In this document: in pieces, positions 1-6,181 of the stretch | Numbering within the stretch: position 1 is the stretch's first letter | Layout: each line of letters starts with the position of its first letter | Origin: Streptomycetaceae bacterium | Lineage (GTDB): Bacteria; Actinomycetota; Actinomycetes; Nanopelagicales; Nanopelagicaceae | Direction of reading: 5' to 3' | DNA: 12,647 nucleotides | NCBI GenBank assembly: GCA_027488165.1 | Contig: JAIYCF010000130.1 | Coordinates: 1-12,647, forward strand | Position numbers and translations under genes: made by a program | Notes under the pieces: model-generated | What the model saw: the letters and a program-made list of their open reading frames with translations, nothing else | Databases searched by the model: none | What the model was told of the DNA's origin: nothing

Positions 1-252
1 GTAGTTTCAAAGGTGCGCGCACTTAAGGCCAATGAAGGCTTTAACGCAGCAACTGATGTCTACGGCGATCTTGCAAAAGATGGCGTTATCGATCCAGTTA
101 AGGTGACTCGTTCAGCACTCGCTAACGCGGCTTCAATTGCGGCGATGTTCATTACAACTGAAGCAGTTGTATACGAGCGTCCAGCAGAAGAAGTTAAAGA
201 TGCAGCTGGCGGACATGGACATTCACATGGACCTGGTGGGCACAGCCACTGA
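1..252 (+). CDS. groEL: Chaperonin GroEL, C-terminal end (GroEL1-type, His-rich tail)
   Basis: Partial gene: the reading frame is open from base 1 and stops with TGA at 250-252, giving the last 83 residues of a 60-kDa chaperonin. The segment VRALKANEGFNAATDVYGDL, the D-P-x-K-V-T-R-x-A-L-x-N-A-A-S-I-A helix and the TTEAVV stretch are the classic end of the GroEL equatorial domain. GroEL forms the ATP-driven folding cage together with GroES in the cytoplasm. The protein does not end in the GGM-rich tail of ordinary GroEL. It ends in a Gly/His-rich tail (GGHGHSHGPGGHSH, five His), as in the GroEL1 paralogue of mycobacteria and streptomycetes. Location next to a convergent whiB3-type gene is also the GroEL1 arrangement I recall from Mycobacterium. 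Whether a second groEL exists elsewhere cannot be seen here. A strong terminator follows at 294-330. Confidence 0.96.
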   Translation, partial: VVSKVRALKANEGFNAATDVYGDLAKDGVIDPVKVTRSALANAASIAAMFITTEAVVYERPAEEVKDAAGGHGHSHGPGGHSH

Positions 253-282
253 CTTTAGGAAGTGGCCATAAAGAAAGCCACT
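245..282 (+). other. Three-arm alternating inverted repeat over the groEL stop codon
   Basis: Three 6-nt arms occur at 245-250 (GCCACT), 261-266 (AGTGGC) and 277-282 (GCCACT), separated by two loops of exactly 10 nt. The middle arm can pair perfectly with either flanking arm, so two mutually exclusive 6-bp hairpins are possible. The first arm includes the T of the groEL TGA stop. The pairing is seen directly; any role in mRNA 3'-end stability or termination is inference. Confidence 0.5.
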
Positions 283-293
283 AGCCAAAAGTA

Positions 294-330
294 AAAAATC
301 CCCCGTACTCACTGAGTGCGGGGGATTTTT
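294..330. terminator. Bidirectional intrinsic terminator between groEL and whiB3
   Basis: A long hairpin has arms at 294-310 and 314-330. The core pairs ATCCCCCG (298-305) with CGGGGGAT (319-326), continues through one G-T wobble (306/318), and closes on a 3-nt loop at 311-313. The stem is flanked by an A-run (293-298) on one side and a T-run (326-330) on the other, so each strand reads as a GC-rich hairpin followed by U's. It sits between the convergent ends of groEL (252) and whiB3 (341) and should terminate both. Confidence 0.93.
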
Positions 331-340
331 ATTTAACGTC

Positions 341-640
341 TTATGAAGCTTCGTAAATTGATGGTTCTTCTTTGCCAAGTAGAACGGCGCGGTCGTCTTC
401 TGAAAGACCGCCCCAGATTCCGTAAGGCTCTTGCACTGCAAGTGCGTGTGCGCGGCATGCCTTGATTACCGGACATGTTGCGCAGACAGCTTTGGCGGCG
501 TTCTCGCGATTGCGACGACGTGGTCCGCGTTCTCCATCTGGATGGAAGAACATCTCGGCAGGTAGATCGCGACAGGCGCCCTCGTACTGCCATTCCCAAT
601 GATCTGCGATCGGGAGCGGTAGACGTGATAGTTCAGCCAT
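341..640 (-). CDS. whiB3: WhiB-family Fe-S transcription regulator, WhiB3/WhiD type
   Basis: A 99-residue WhiB-like protein, a family confined to Actinobacteria and their phages, which carries an O2- and NO-sensitive 4Fe-4S cluster and works with the primary sigma factor. The four cluster cysteines are C23, C53, C56 and C62 (C-x29-C-x2-C-x5-C), followed by the GIWGG turn at residues 74-78 and a short C-terminal tail. The N-terminus (MAELSRLP, then W-E-W-Q) and the FFHPDGERG block match my memory of Streptomyces WhiD and mycobacterial WhiB3, rather than WhiB1, WhiB2 or WblA. I start at 640, not at an upstream in-frame ATG at 670, because the family begins here and a clear AAGGAGA lies 5 nt upstream. 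Being convergent with groEL1 also fits whiB3. In this family the protein links redox state to development or metabolism; the targets here are unknown. Confidence 0.93.
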   Translation of the reverse strand: MAELSRLPLPIADHWEWQYEGACRDLPAEMFFHPDGERGPRRRNRENAAKAVCATCPVIKACRAHALAVQEPYGIWGGLSEDDRAVLLGKEEPSIYEAS

Positions 641-645
641 TTTGG

Positions 646-652
646 TCTCCTT
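646..652 (-). promoter_or_regulatory. Shine-Dalgarno site of whiB3
   Basis: On the - strand this reads AAGGAGA, ending 5 nt before the ATG at 640. It decides the start in favour of residue MAELSRLP over the longer reading frame that opens at 670. Confidence 0.85.
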
Positions 653-666
653 GCTTGTTCGGTGGG

Positions 667-780
667 CCAACCATACAACCGCGCCATAGGTTGTTCAAGT
701 ATCTAACGCTTCAAAGGTTGTTCGTTTCGTCACTTAAATCCTGAGAATTTAGCCAGTTTCAAGTGGTGAGGTTGCCCAAC
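667..780. promoter_or_regulatory. Candidate operator cluster between whiB3 and the B12-MerR gene
   Basis: The pentamer CAACC/GGTTG occurs five times: CAACC at 668-672 and 676-680, GGTTG at 689-693, 716-720 and 770-774. Two copies form the inverted repeat ACAACC (675-680), 8-nt spacer, GGTTGT (689-694), lying between the predicted -35 and -10 of whiB3. A 9-mer direct repeat AGGTTGTTC occurs at 688-696 and 715-723, and GTTGCCCAAC at 771-780 is itself an imperfect palindrome. MerR-family regulators commonly bind palindromes in promoter spacers, so the adjacent regulator is the natural candidate ligand. That link is inference. Confidence 0.45.
670..698 (-). promoter_or_regulatory. Predicted whiB3 promoter (-35/-10, 17-bp spacer)
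   Basis: On the - strand, TTGAAC (698-693) is followed by exactly 17 bp and then TATGGT (675-670), which fits the housekeeping sigma consensus well (TTGA of TTGACA; TAT--T of TATAAT). Transcription would begin near 663, giving a short leader that contains the Shine-Dalgarno at 652-646. The spacer contains an inverted repeat, listed separately. Prediction only. Confidence 0.6.
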
Positions 781-798
781 ACACGCCACGATAGGAGC

Positions 799-1674
799 AT
801 GGAAGAGCTTTTGACGGTGGCCGCTGTCGCCCGCCGCATAGGAGTCGCACCTGCGACCCTACGGACCTGGGCTCGCCGTTATGGCCTTGGCCCCTCGAGC
901 CATGAAGCCGGAGATCACCGCAAGTACTGCGCCAGCGATCTCGCCAAACTAACTCTGATGCGCCGCCTGATTTCAGCAGGAATGGCGCCAGCCGATGCAG
1001 CAGCGCAGGCGTTAGCGCATAAAGGTGAAGTTAAAGTAGAAAAGATTTTAAAGACTTTTGAAGTTCGCGAAGATGTTGTGACCGCAATTGTTAAAGCTGC
1101 AAACTCACTAGATCGAAATTTTGTGGAAGCGATACTGCGAAAAGATATTGAAAAATATGGAGTAATTGATAGCTGGCAGGAAGTAATTGTTCCGGTGTTA
1201 ATTGTTGTTGGGGATGCTTGGGCCGAAACCGGCACCGGCATTGAAGTTGAGCACTTGCTCTCTGAAACCATCACAGGCATTTTGCGTGAGCGCTCTAAAC
1301 AATTAAAGACGCCCCTAAATGCTCGTCCGGTCTTACTTGCTTCGGTTGGAGAAGAGCTTCATTGCTTGGCGCTACATGCGCTACACGCAGCACTTTCTGA
1401 AGCAAGAATCGAATGTAATTTCATGGGCGCGCGAACCCCGCTTGAAGCGCTATCTAATGTTGTTGAACGCAGCGCGCCACCTGCCGTCTTTCTCTGGGCG
1501 CAACTATCAAAAAATGGAGATCCAAAATTCTTCCGCGATGTTCCAGCAATTCGACCTGCTCCTCGATTTATCCTCGGTGGCCCAGGCTGGGATCGCGAAG
1601 AATGTGGTGATGTGGCCTTTGCAGATGATTTAACGCTGGCCTGCCAGGAAATCAAGCAGGCAATCGGGGCTTAA
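799..1674 (+). CDS. MerR-family regulator with B12-binding domain (CarH/LitR-like)
   Basis: A 291-residue regulator with three parts. Residues about 4-70 are a MerR winged helix-turn-helix (LTVAAVARRIGVAPATLRTW, then G-D-H-R-K-Y). Residues about 85-170 are a helical cobalamin-cap domain. Residues about 176-291 are a Rossmann B12-binding domain with E186-L-H188 as the ExH cobalt-ligand motif, a GARTP turn and a later LGGPG. The cap carries W141-x9-E151-H152, the Wx9EH signature of CarH/LitR photoreceptors, in which adenosylcobalamin holds the tetramer on DNA in the dark and light breaks it. I infer a light- or B12-responsive repressor. No carotenoid, photolyase or rhodopsin gene is nearby, so the target is unclear. 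The start is uncertain: ATG 799 matches where MerR domains begin, but its AGGAG lies only 1 nt upstream; GTG 763 is an in-frame alternative without a ribosome site. Divergent from whiB3. Confidence 0.88.
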   Translation: MEELLTVAAVARRIGVAPATLRTWARRYGLGPSSHEAGDHRKYCASDLAKLTLMRRLISAGMAPADAAAQALAHKGEVKVEKILKTFEVREDVVTAIVKAANSLDRNFVEAILRKDIEKYGVIDSWQEVIVPVLIVVGDAWAETGTGIEVEHLLSETITGILRERSKQLKTPLNARPVLLASVGEELHCLALHALHAALSEARIECNFMGARTPLEALSNVVERSAPPAVFLWAQLSKNGDPKFFRDVPAIRPAPRFILGGPGWDREECGDVAFADDLTLACQEIKQAIGA

Positions 1675-1683
1675 ATCTCAAGT

Positions 1684-1715
1684 TAGACTAGGGCGCTCAA
1701 CCACAGTACGGAGGG
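1684..1715 (+). promoter_or_regulatory. Predicted guaB -10 box and ribosome binding site
   Basis: TAGACT at 1684-1689 is a good actinobacterial -10 hexamer, and the same hexamer precedes pcrA. No convincing -35 lies 16-18 bp upstream, where the end of the B12-MerR gene sits. GGAGGG at 1710-1715 is the Shine-Dalgarno, 3 nt before the ATG at 1719. The 44-bp gap to the previous gene therefore probably holds a promoter for the gua operon. Confidence 0.5.
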
Positions 1716-1718
1716 CCC

Positions 1719-2834
1719 ATGAGCAGCGATAACGACAAAGTCGCGATGCTCGGGCTGACTTACGACGATGTGCTCTTATTGCCAGATGCCTCCGAAGTCG
1801 TTCCCAGCGAAGTAAATACCGCAACCTGGTTAACCCGAAATATTTCACTTGCAGTTCCAGTTGTTTCATCTGCGATGGATACCGTCACCGAATCAACTAT
1901 GGCGATCGCAATGGCTAAGGCCGGCGGCATCGGAATCATTCACCGCAATCTGCCGATCGAAGAACAAGTTACCCACGTTAAATTGGTTAAGAACGTTGGC
2001 TTGGCTGGTGCCGCGGTTGGTGTTGGCGATGACGGCTTTGCGCGCGCTCAAGCTTTAGTTGAAGCCGGCGTAGATGTTGTTGTAGTTGATACGGCCCACG
2101 GCCACCACCGCGCCGTACTTGATGCGATCGAAAGAATTAAAAAGTTTTCTTCAACAATCCAAATCATTGGTGGCAACGTAGCAACTCGCGCAGGTGCGCA
2201 GGCGCTAATTAACGCCGGTGCGGATGCAGTCAAAGTTGGCGTTGGTCCAGGGTCTATCTGCACAACGCGCGTTGTTGCTGGAGTCGGTGTTCCACAAATT
2301 ACTGCGATCATGGAAGCGGCCAAGGCATGTAACAAAGCTGGCATTCCACTAATCGCAGATGGTGGTCTTCAATATTCAGGTGACATTGTTAAAGCAATTG
2401 TCGCTGGCGCAAATTCGGTAATGCTTGGTTCGCTTCTTGCCGGTTGTGAAGAATCACCAGGACAACTTGTTGAGATCGACGGCCGCAAGTACAAGGCCTA
2501 TCGCGGTATGGGTTCACTGGGTGCAATGCAATCACGCGGCGAACAGAAGTCATATTCCAAAGATCGTTATATGCAAGACGATGTTTTATCTGAAGACAAA
2601 CTTGTTCCCGAGGGTATCGAAGGCAAGGTTGCCTACCGCGGTCCGGTTGCTGAAGTTGTTCACCAACTAGTCGGTGGCTTGCGCAGCGGAATGGGTTACG
2701 CCGGAGCACCTGATATCGAAACTTTGCGCCGCGAAGGTCGCTTGATTCAAATTACTGCAGCAGGGCTACAAGAGAGCCATCCACACGATGTCTTGCACGT
2801 TGCCGATGCCCCTAACTACAGCAAGAAGAGCTAA
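1719..2834 (+). CDS. guaB: IMP dehydrogenase GuaB lacking the CBS (Bateman) domains
   Basis: Catalyses NAD-dependent oxidation of IMP to XMP, the committed step of GMP synthesis. The catalytic TIM barrel is complete: SSAMDT at 50-55, IHRN at 74-77, VVDTAHGH at 122-129, the Cys loop GPGSICTTR with catalytic C181, IADGG at 212-216, YRGMGSLGAM at 261-270, and the mobile flap with the R283-Y284 dyad and EGIEG at 298-302. Length is only 371 residues against roughly 480-520 for usual bacterial GuaB. The missing part is exactly the tandem CBS module, normally inserted after the VKLVK helix: residue 91 runs through about 4 residues into GAAVGVGDD. The frame is uninterrupted, so this is a clean domain loss, not a frameshift. 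It should be active but lack Bateman-domain control by ATP, GTP and related nucleotides. First gene of guaB-guaB3-guaA; guaB3 starts 11 bp downstream. Confidence 0.96.
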   Translation: MSSDNDKVAMLGLTYDDVLLLPDASEVVPSEVNTATWLTRNISLAVPVVSSAMDTVTESTMAIAMAKAGGIGIIHRNLPIEEQVTHVKLVKNVGLAGAAVGVGDDGFARAQALVEAGVDVVVVDTAHGHHRAVLDAIERIKKFSSTIQIIGGNVATRAGAQALINAGADAVKVGVGPGSICTTRVVAGVGVPQITAIMEAAKACNKAGIPLIADGGLQYSGDIVKAIVAGANSVMLGSLLAGCEESPGQLVEIDGRKYKAYRGMGSLGAMQSRGEQKSYSKDRYMQDDVLSEDKLVPEGIEGKVAYRGPVAEVVHQLVGGLRSGMGYAGAPDIETLRREGRLIQITAAGLQESHPHDVLHVADAPNYSKKS

Positions 2835-2845
2835 GGAAGGCCGCT

Positions 2846-3955
2846 ATGGATATCGAGATCGCACCGGGAAAACGCGCCCGCCAGGCTTATTCATTTGACG
2901 ATATCGCCATCGTTCCAAGCCGCCGTACTCGCAACCCAGAAGATGTTTCAACTGCGTGGCAGATCGATGCTTATAAATTTGAAATCCCTATGTTGGCAGC
3001 GCCGATGGACTCTGTTGTATCGCCAGAAACAGCGATTGAAATTGGAAAGCTCGGCGGACTCGGTGTTCTAAACCTGGAAGGTCTTTGGACTCGTTATGAC
3101 GATCCGCGTATTCCACTTGGTGAAATCGCATCGATGCCAGATAAGCATGCAACCCGCCGTATGCAAGAAATTTACAGCGCACCAATCCGCCCCGAATTAA
3201 TCAAGGAGCGCATCAAAACTATTCGCGATTCTGGGGTAACCGTTGCTGCATCACTTTCACCACAACGCACCGCCGAACTTCACAAAGCAGTTATAGATGC
3301 CGGCGTAGATATCTTCGTTATTCGCGGAACCACGGTTTCTGCAGAACACGTTGGCAATGATGATTCAGTTCTCAACCTTAAGAAATTTATCTACGAGCTC
3401 GATGTGCCAGTGATCGTTGGTGGAGTTGCTACATCAACTGGCGCACTTCACTTAATGCGCGCCGGCGCTGCTGGAGTCCTAGTTGGTTTCGGTGGCGGTG
3501 CAGCACATACAACTCGTAAAGTTTTAGGAATCGAAGTTCCGATGGCATCTGCTGTTGCTGAAGTTGCTGCAGCGCGTCGCGAATACCTCGATGAATCCGG
3601 TGGACGCTATGTCCACGTTATTGCAGATGGTGCAGTCGGTCGCTCAGGAGATATTGCAAAGGCAATTGCAGTTGGCGCAGATGCAGTGATGATGGGTTCT
3701 CCACTTGCTAAGGCAACACAGGCGCCTGGACTTGGTTGGCACTGGGGATCTGAAGCACATCACCAAGAACTGCCACGCGGTGAGCGCGTAAACGTTGGCA
3801 CCGTCGGCACACTTGAAGAAATCTTGCTCGGTCCATCACACACATCTGATGGCTCAATGAACCTCTTTGGCGCACTTCGTCGCGCAATGGCTACCTCTGG
3901 ATATTCAGACGTTAAGTCATTCCAGCGCGTAGAAGTAATTATTCACGGGGCGTAA
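2846..3955 (+). CDS. guaB3: GuaB3-family IMP dehydrogenase-like protein, catalytic Cys absent
   Basis: A 369-residue paralogue of IMP dehydrogenase with the actinobacterial GuaB3 hallmarks: the IVPSRRTRNPEDVSTAWQ stretch near the N-terminus, IDAYKFEIPMLAAPMD (residues 40-55), GRYVHVIADG, and a C-terminal GGPSD-like segment followed by FGALRRAMA. CBS domains are absent, as is normal for GuaB3. The loop that should read GPGSICTTR reads GGGAAHTTR, with H221 (codon 3506-3508) where the catalytic cysteine would be. The whole protein contains no cysteine. Formation of the thioimidate intermediate of classical IMPDH is therefore impossible by the usual route. Mycobacterial GuaB3, as I recall it, also lacks this Cys. 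The role is unknown: regulatory partner of GuaB, another nucleotide reaction, or residual ligand binding are all possible. A GGAAGG lies 5 nt before the ATG. Its stop codon abuts the guaA start with no spacer, implying coupled translation. Confidence 0.93.
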   Translation: MDIEIAPGKRARQAYSFDDIAIVPSRRTRNPEDVSTAWQIDAYKFEIPMLAAPMDSVVSPETAIEIGKLGGLGVLNLEGLWTRYDDPRIPLGEIASMPDKHATRRMQEIYSAPIRPELIKERIKTIRDSGVTVAASLSPQRTAELHKAVIDAGVDIFVIRGTTVSAEHVGNDDSVLNLKKFIYELDVPVIVGGVATSTGALHLMRAGAAGVLVGFGGGAAHTTRKVLGIEVPMASAVAEVAAARREYLDESGGRYVHVIADGAVGRSGDIAKAIAVGADAVMMGSPLAKATQAPGLGWHWGSEAHHQELPRGERVNVGTVGTLEEILLGPSHTSDGSMNLFGALRRAMATSGYSDVKSFQRVEVIIHGA

Positions 3956-5509
3956 ATGAGTAATTCGCAGAACGGTGTACTGGTCGTTGATTTCGGTGCG
4001 CAATATGCGCAGCTGATCGCACGCCGCGTTCGCGAAGCAAACGTTTTCTCAGAGATAGTCCCATCACATATCACCGCTGCAGAAGTAACCGCCAAAGCAC
4101 CATCTGCAATTGTTCTATCTGGTGGCCCATCAAGTGTTTATGCAGATCACGCTCCAAAGTTCGACCCGGAAATTCTTAAACTCGGAATTCCAGTATTTGG
4201 AATTTGCTACGGGTTCCAAGCAATGGCCGCAGCCCTTGGTGGTGTTGTAAGCCAGACAGGTAAATCAGAATTCGGCCGTACTGAAATTAAAGCGGAGGTA
4301 AGTTCCAAGATCTTTTCATCACTTCCCGCATCTCAGAGTGTTTGGATGTCACACGGCGATGCAGTTACTCAAGCACCAGCTGGTTTTTCTATCTGTGCAG
4401 TTACTGCAGATACGCCGATTGCAGCATTCGAAGATGCCTCAGGAAAGATCGCTGGTGTTCAGTTCCACCCTGAAGTACTTCACTCCGAACATGGTCAGGC
4501 AATTCTAAATAATTGGTTAATCAATATTGCTGGTTGCACACCAAATTGGACGACTGGAAATATTGCAGAAAATGAAGTTGCTAAGGCTAAAGCGCTGATT
4601 GGCAGCAAGCGCGTCATATGTGGACTCTCAGGTGGAGTTGATTCAGCAGTTGCAGCCGCAATTGTGCAGCGCGCAGTTGGCGCGCAATTAACTTGTGTAT
4701 TCGTTGATCACGGTTTGCTACGCAGCGGCGAATCCGAACAAGTCCAACGTGACTTCGTTGCCGCAACTGGTATTGATCTAGTTGTGGTTGATGCGGTTGA
4801 TCAATTCTTAAGCGCACTAGCCGGGGTTACCGATCCTGAGACCAAGCGAAAAATCATTGGTCGCGAATTCATTCGTTCATTTGAAAAGGCAGCGCGCGAT
4901 ATCGCAGCCGGGGGAGATGTTGAATTCTTAGTGCAGGGCACGCTCTACCCAGATGTCGTTGAATCAGGTGGCGGCACTGGCACTGCAAATATCAAGTCAC
5001 ACCACAACGTTGGTGGTCTTCCAGATGATTTGAAGTTCACACTTGTCGAACCGCTTCGCACATTGTTTAAAGATGAAGTCCGCCAAGTTGGATTAGAACT
5101 TGGCCTTCCTGAAGAAATAGTTTGGCGCCAACCTTTCCCAGGACCAGGTCTTGGTATCCGCATCATCGGTGAAGTAACTCAGGATCGCCTAGAGATTTTG
5201 CGCCATGCAGATTTAATCGCGCGCGAAGAGTTAAAGGCAGCCGGACTTGATCGCCAGATCTGGCAATGTCCAGTTGTTCTCTTAGCTGATGTGCGCAGCG
5301 TTGGCGTGCAAGGCGATGGCCGTACTTATGGGCATCCAATAGTTTTGCGTCCGGTTTCAAGTGAAGATGCAATGACTGCAGATTGGTCGCGAGTTCCGTA
5401 CGATACGTTGGAGAAAATCTCGACGCGAATTACCAATGAAGTCCGCGAAGTAAATCGAGTTGTGTTGGATGTTACGAGCAAGCCGCCAGGAACCATCGAG
5501 TGGGAGTGA
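3956..5509 (+). CDS. guaA: GMP synthase (glutamine-hydrolysing)
   Basis: Converts XMP to GMP using ATP and glutamine. The 517 residues have the standard three-part layout. First comes a class I glutamine amidotransferase with nucleophile C84 (GICYG), H171 and E173 (FHPEV), and the substrate loop SGGPSS at 55-60. Second is the ATP-pyrophosphatase domain with P-loop SGGVDS at 225-230. Third is the C-terminal dimerisation domain ending in the PPGTIEWE signature. Length is normal for a bacterial GuaA. The start ATG directly follows the guaB3 TAA (TAAATG), so translation is probably coupled. With guaB upstream this gives a complete IMP to GMP pathway in one operon. No odd substitutions are seen in the motifs. 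Confidence 0.98.
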   Translation: MSNSQNGVLVVDFGAQYAQLIARRVREANVFSEIVPSHITAAEVTAKAPSAIVLSGGPSSVYADHAPKFDPEILKLGIPVFGICYGFQAMAAALGGVVSQTGKSEFGRTEIKAEVSSKIFSSLPASQSVWMSHGDAVTQAPAGFSICAVTADTPIAAFEDASGKIAGVQFHPEVLHSEHGQAILNNWLINIAGCTPNWTTGNIAENEVAKAKALIGSKRVICGLSGGVDSAVAAAIVQRAVGAQLTCVFVDHGLLRSGESEQVQRDFVAATGIDLVVVDAVDQFLSALAGVTDPETKRKIIGREFIRSFEKAARDIAAGGDVEFLVQGTLYPDVVESGGGTGTANIKSHHNVGGLPDDLKFTLVEPLRTLFKDEVRQVGLELGLPEEIVWRQPFPGPGLGIRIIGEVTQDRLEILRHADLIAREELKAAGLDRQIWQCPVVLLADVRSVGVQGDGRTYGHPIVLRPVSSEDAMTADWSRVPYDTLEKISTRITNEVREVNRVVLDVTSKPPGTIEWE

Positions 5510-5511
5510 CC

Positions 5512-6177
5512 GTGAAGAAGTTTGTTTCTTTAGTTCTAGTTGTCTTTATGTTGCCTATTTCAGCTTCAGCCGCTGAACGCCCAACTTCAGTTAAGGGTTG
5601 CACCAAGCCAACATCTAAGGCGCATGCGCCGGCAACGCTCAAGCAGCCAACTAGCGTTGATAAGAAACTTGCAAAGACGATGACGATTACTACCAACTGT
5701 GGGGTCATCACCATCGCTCTAGATCCAGCAGCGCCACAAACCGTTACCAACCTGGCAACGCTCGCTCGCTCAAAGTATTTTGATGGCTCTTTCTGCCACC
5801 GCCTAACTACTGAAGGTATTTATGTTCTGCAATGTGGAGATCCATCTGCACAAGGAAATGGTTCTCCTGGTTCTTGGAAAGGTTACAAAGACGAGAACCT
5901 TCCAACTAAGAAGATCCTTACCTACCCAGCCGGAACAGTAGCTATGGCTAACTCTGGCCCAAATACCAATGGCAGCCAATTCTTCTTGGTTTATAAGGAC
6001 ACAACACTTCCACCGAGCTACACAATCTGGGGCAAGATCAAAACTGGTTTGCCGCTATTGCTGCGCATTGAAAAAGTTGGTGCATACCAAGTTGATCAAG
6101 CATCAGGGAATGCCTATTACGCTGGAGATGGAATACCTGTACAGCCGATCGAGATTAAATCGGTAACAGTTCGTTAA
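5512..6177 (+). CDS. Secreted cyclophilin-type peptidyl-prolyl isomerase
   Basis: A 221-residue exported prolyl isomerase. A Sec signal peptide is clear: KK at 2-3, a hydrophobic core at about 4-16 and an A-S-A cleavage site at 18-20. There is no lipobox. A Thr/Lys/Pro-rich linker follows, then a cyclophilin domain from about residue 56 with CHRLTT (catalytic R97), L-Q107-C-G-D, a MANSGPNTNGSQFF block, and W in place of the usual F in the YTIWGKI segment. The CHRLTT and QCGDP variants are typical of actinobacterial cyclophilins. Four cysteines (30, 63, 95, 108) could form disulfides outside the membrane. I choose GTG 5512 because GGGAG (5502-5506) is 5 nt upstream; GTG 5506 and 5500 are in-frame alternatives. 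It begins 2 bp after guaA, probably as the last gene of the gua operon, though no functional link to purines is apparent. Confidence 0.93.
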   Translation: MKKFVSLVLVVFMLPISASAAERPTSVKGCTKPTSKAHAPATLKQPTSVDKKLAKTMTITTNCGVITIALDPAAPQTVTNLATLARSKYFDGSFCHRLTTEGIYVLQCGDPSAQGNGSPGSWKGYKDENLPTKKILTYPAGTVAMANSGPNTNGSQFFLVYKDTTLPPSYTIWGKIKTGLPLLLRIEKVGAYQVDQASGNAYYAGDGIPVQPIEIKSVTVR

Positions 6178-6181
6178 TTAA

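Noticed and set aside
1986..2010. guaB as a frameshifted or disrupted gene because it is short
   Set aside because: A single open frame runs from start to stop with every catalytic motif, and the deletion falls exactly at the domain boundary.
5566..5605. Cyclophilin as a lipoprotein
   Set aside because: The nearest Cys (C30) is well past the signal peptide and lacks a lipobox; an A-S-A signal peptidase I site fits better.
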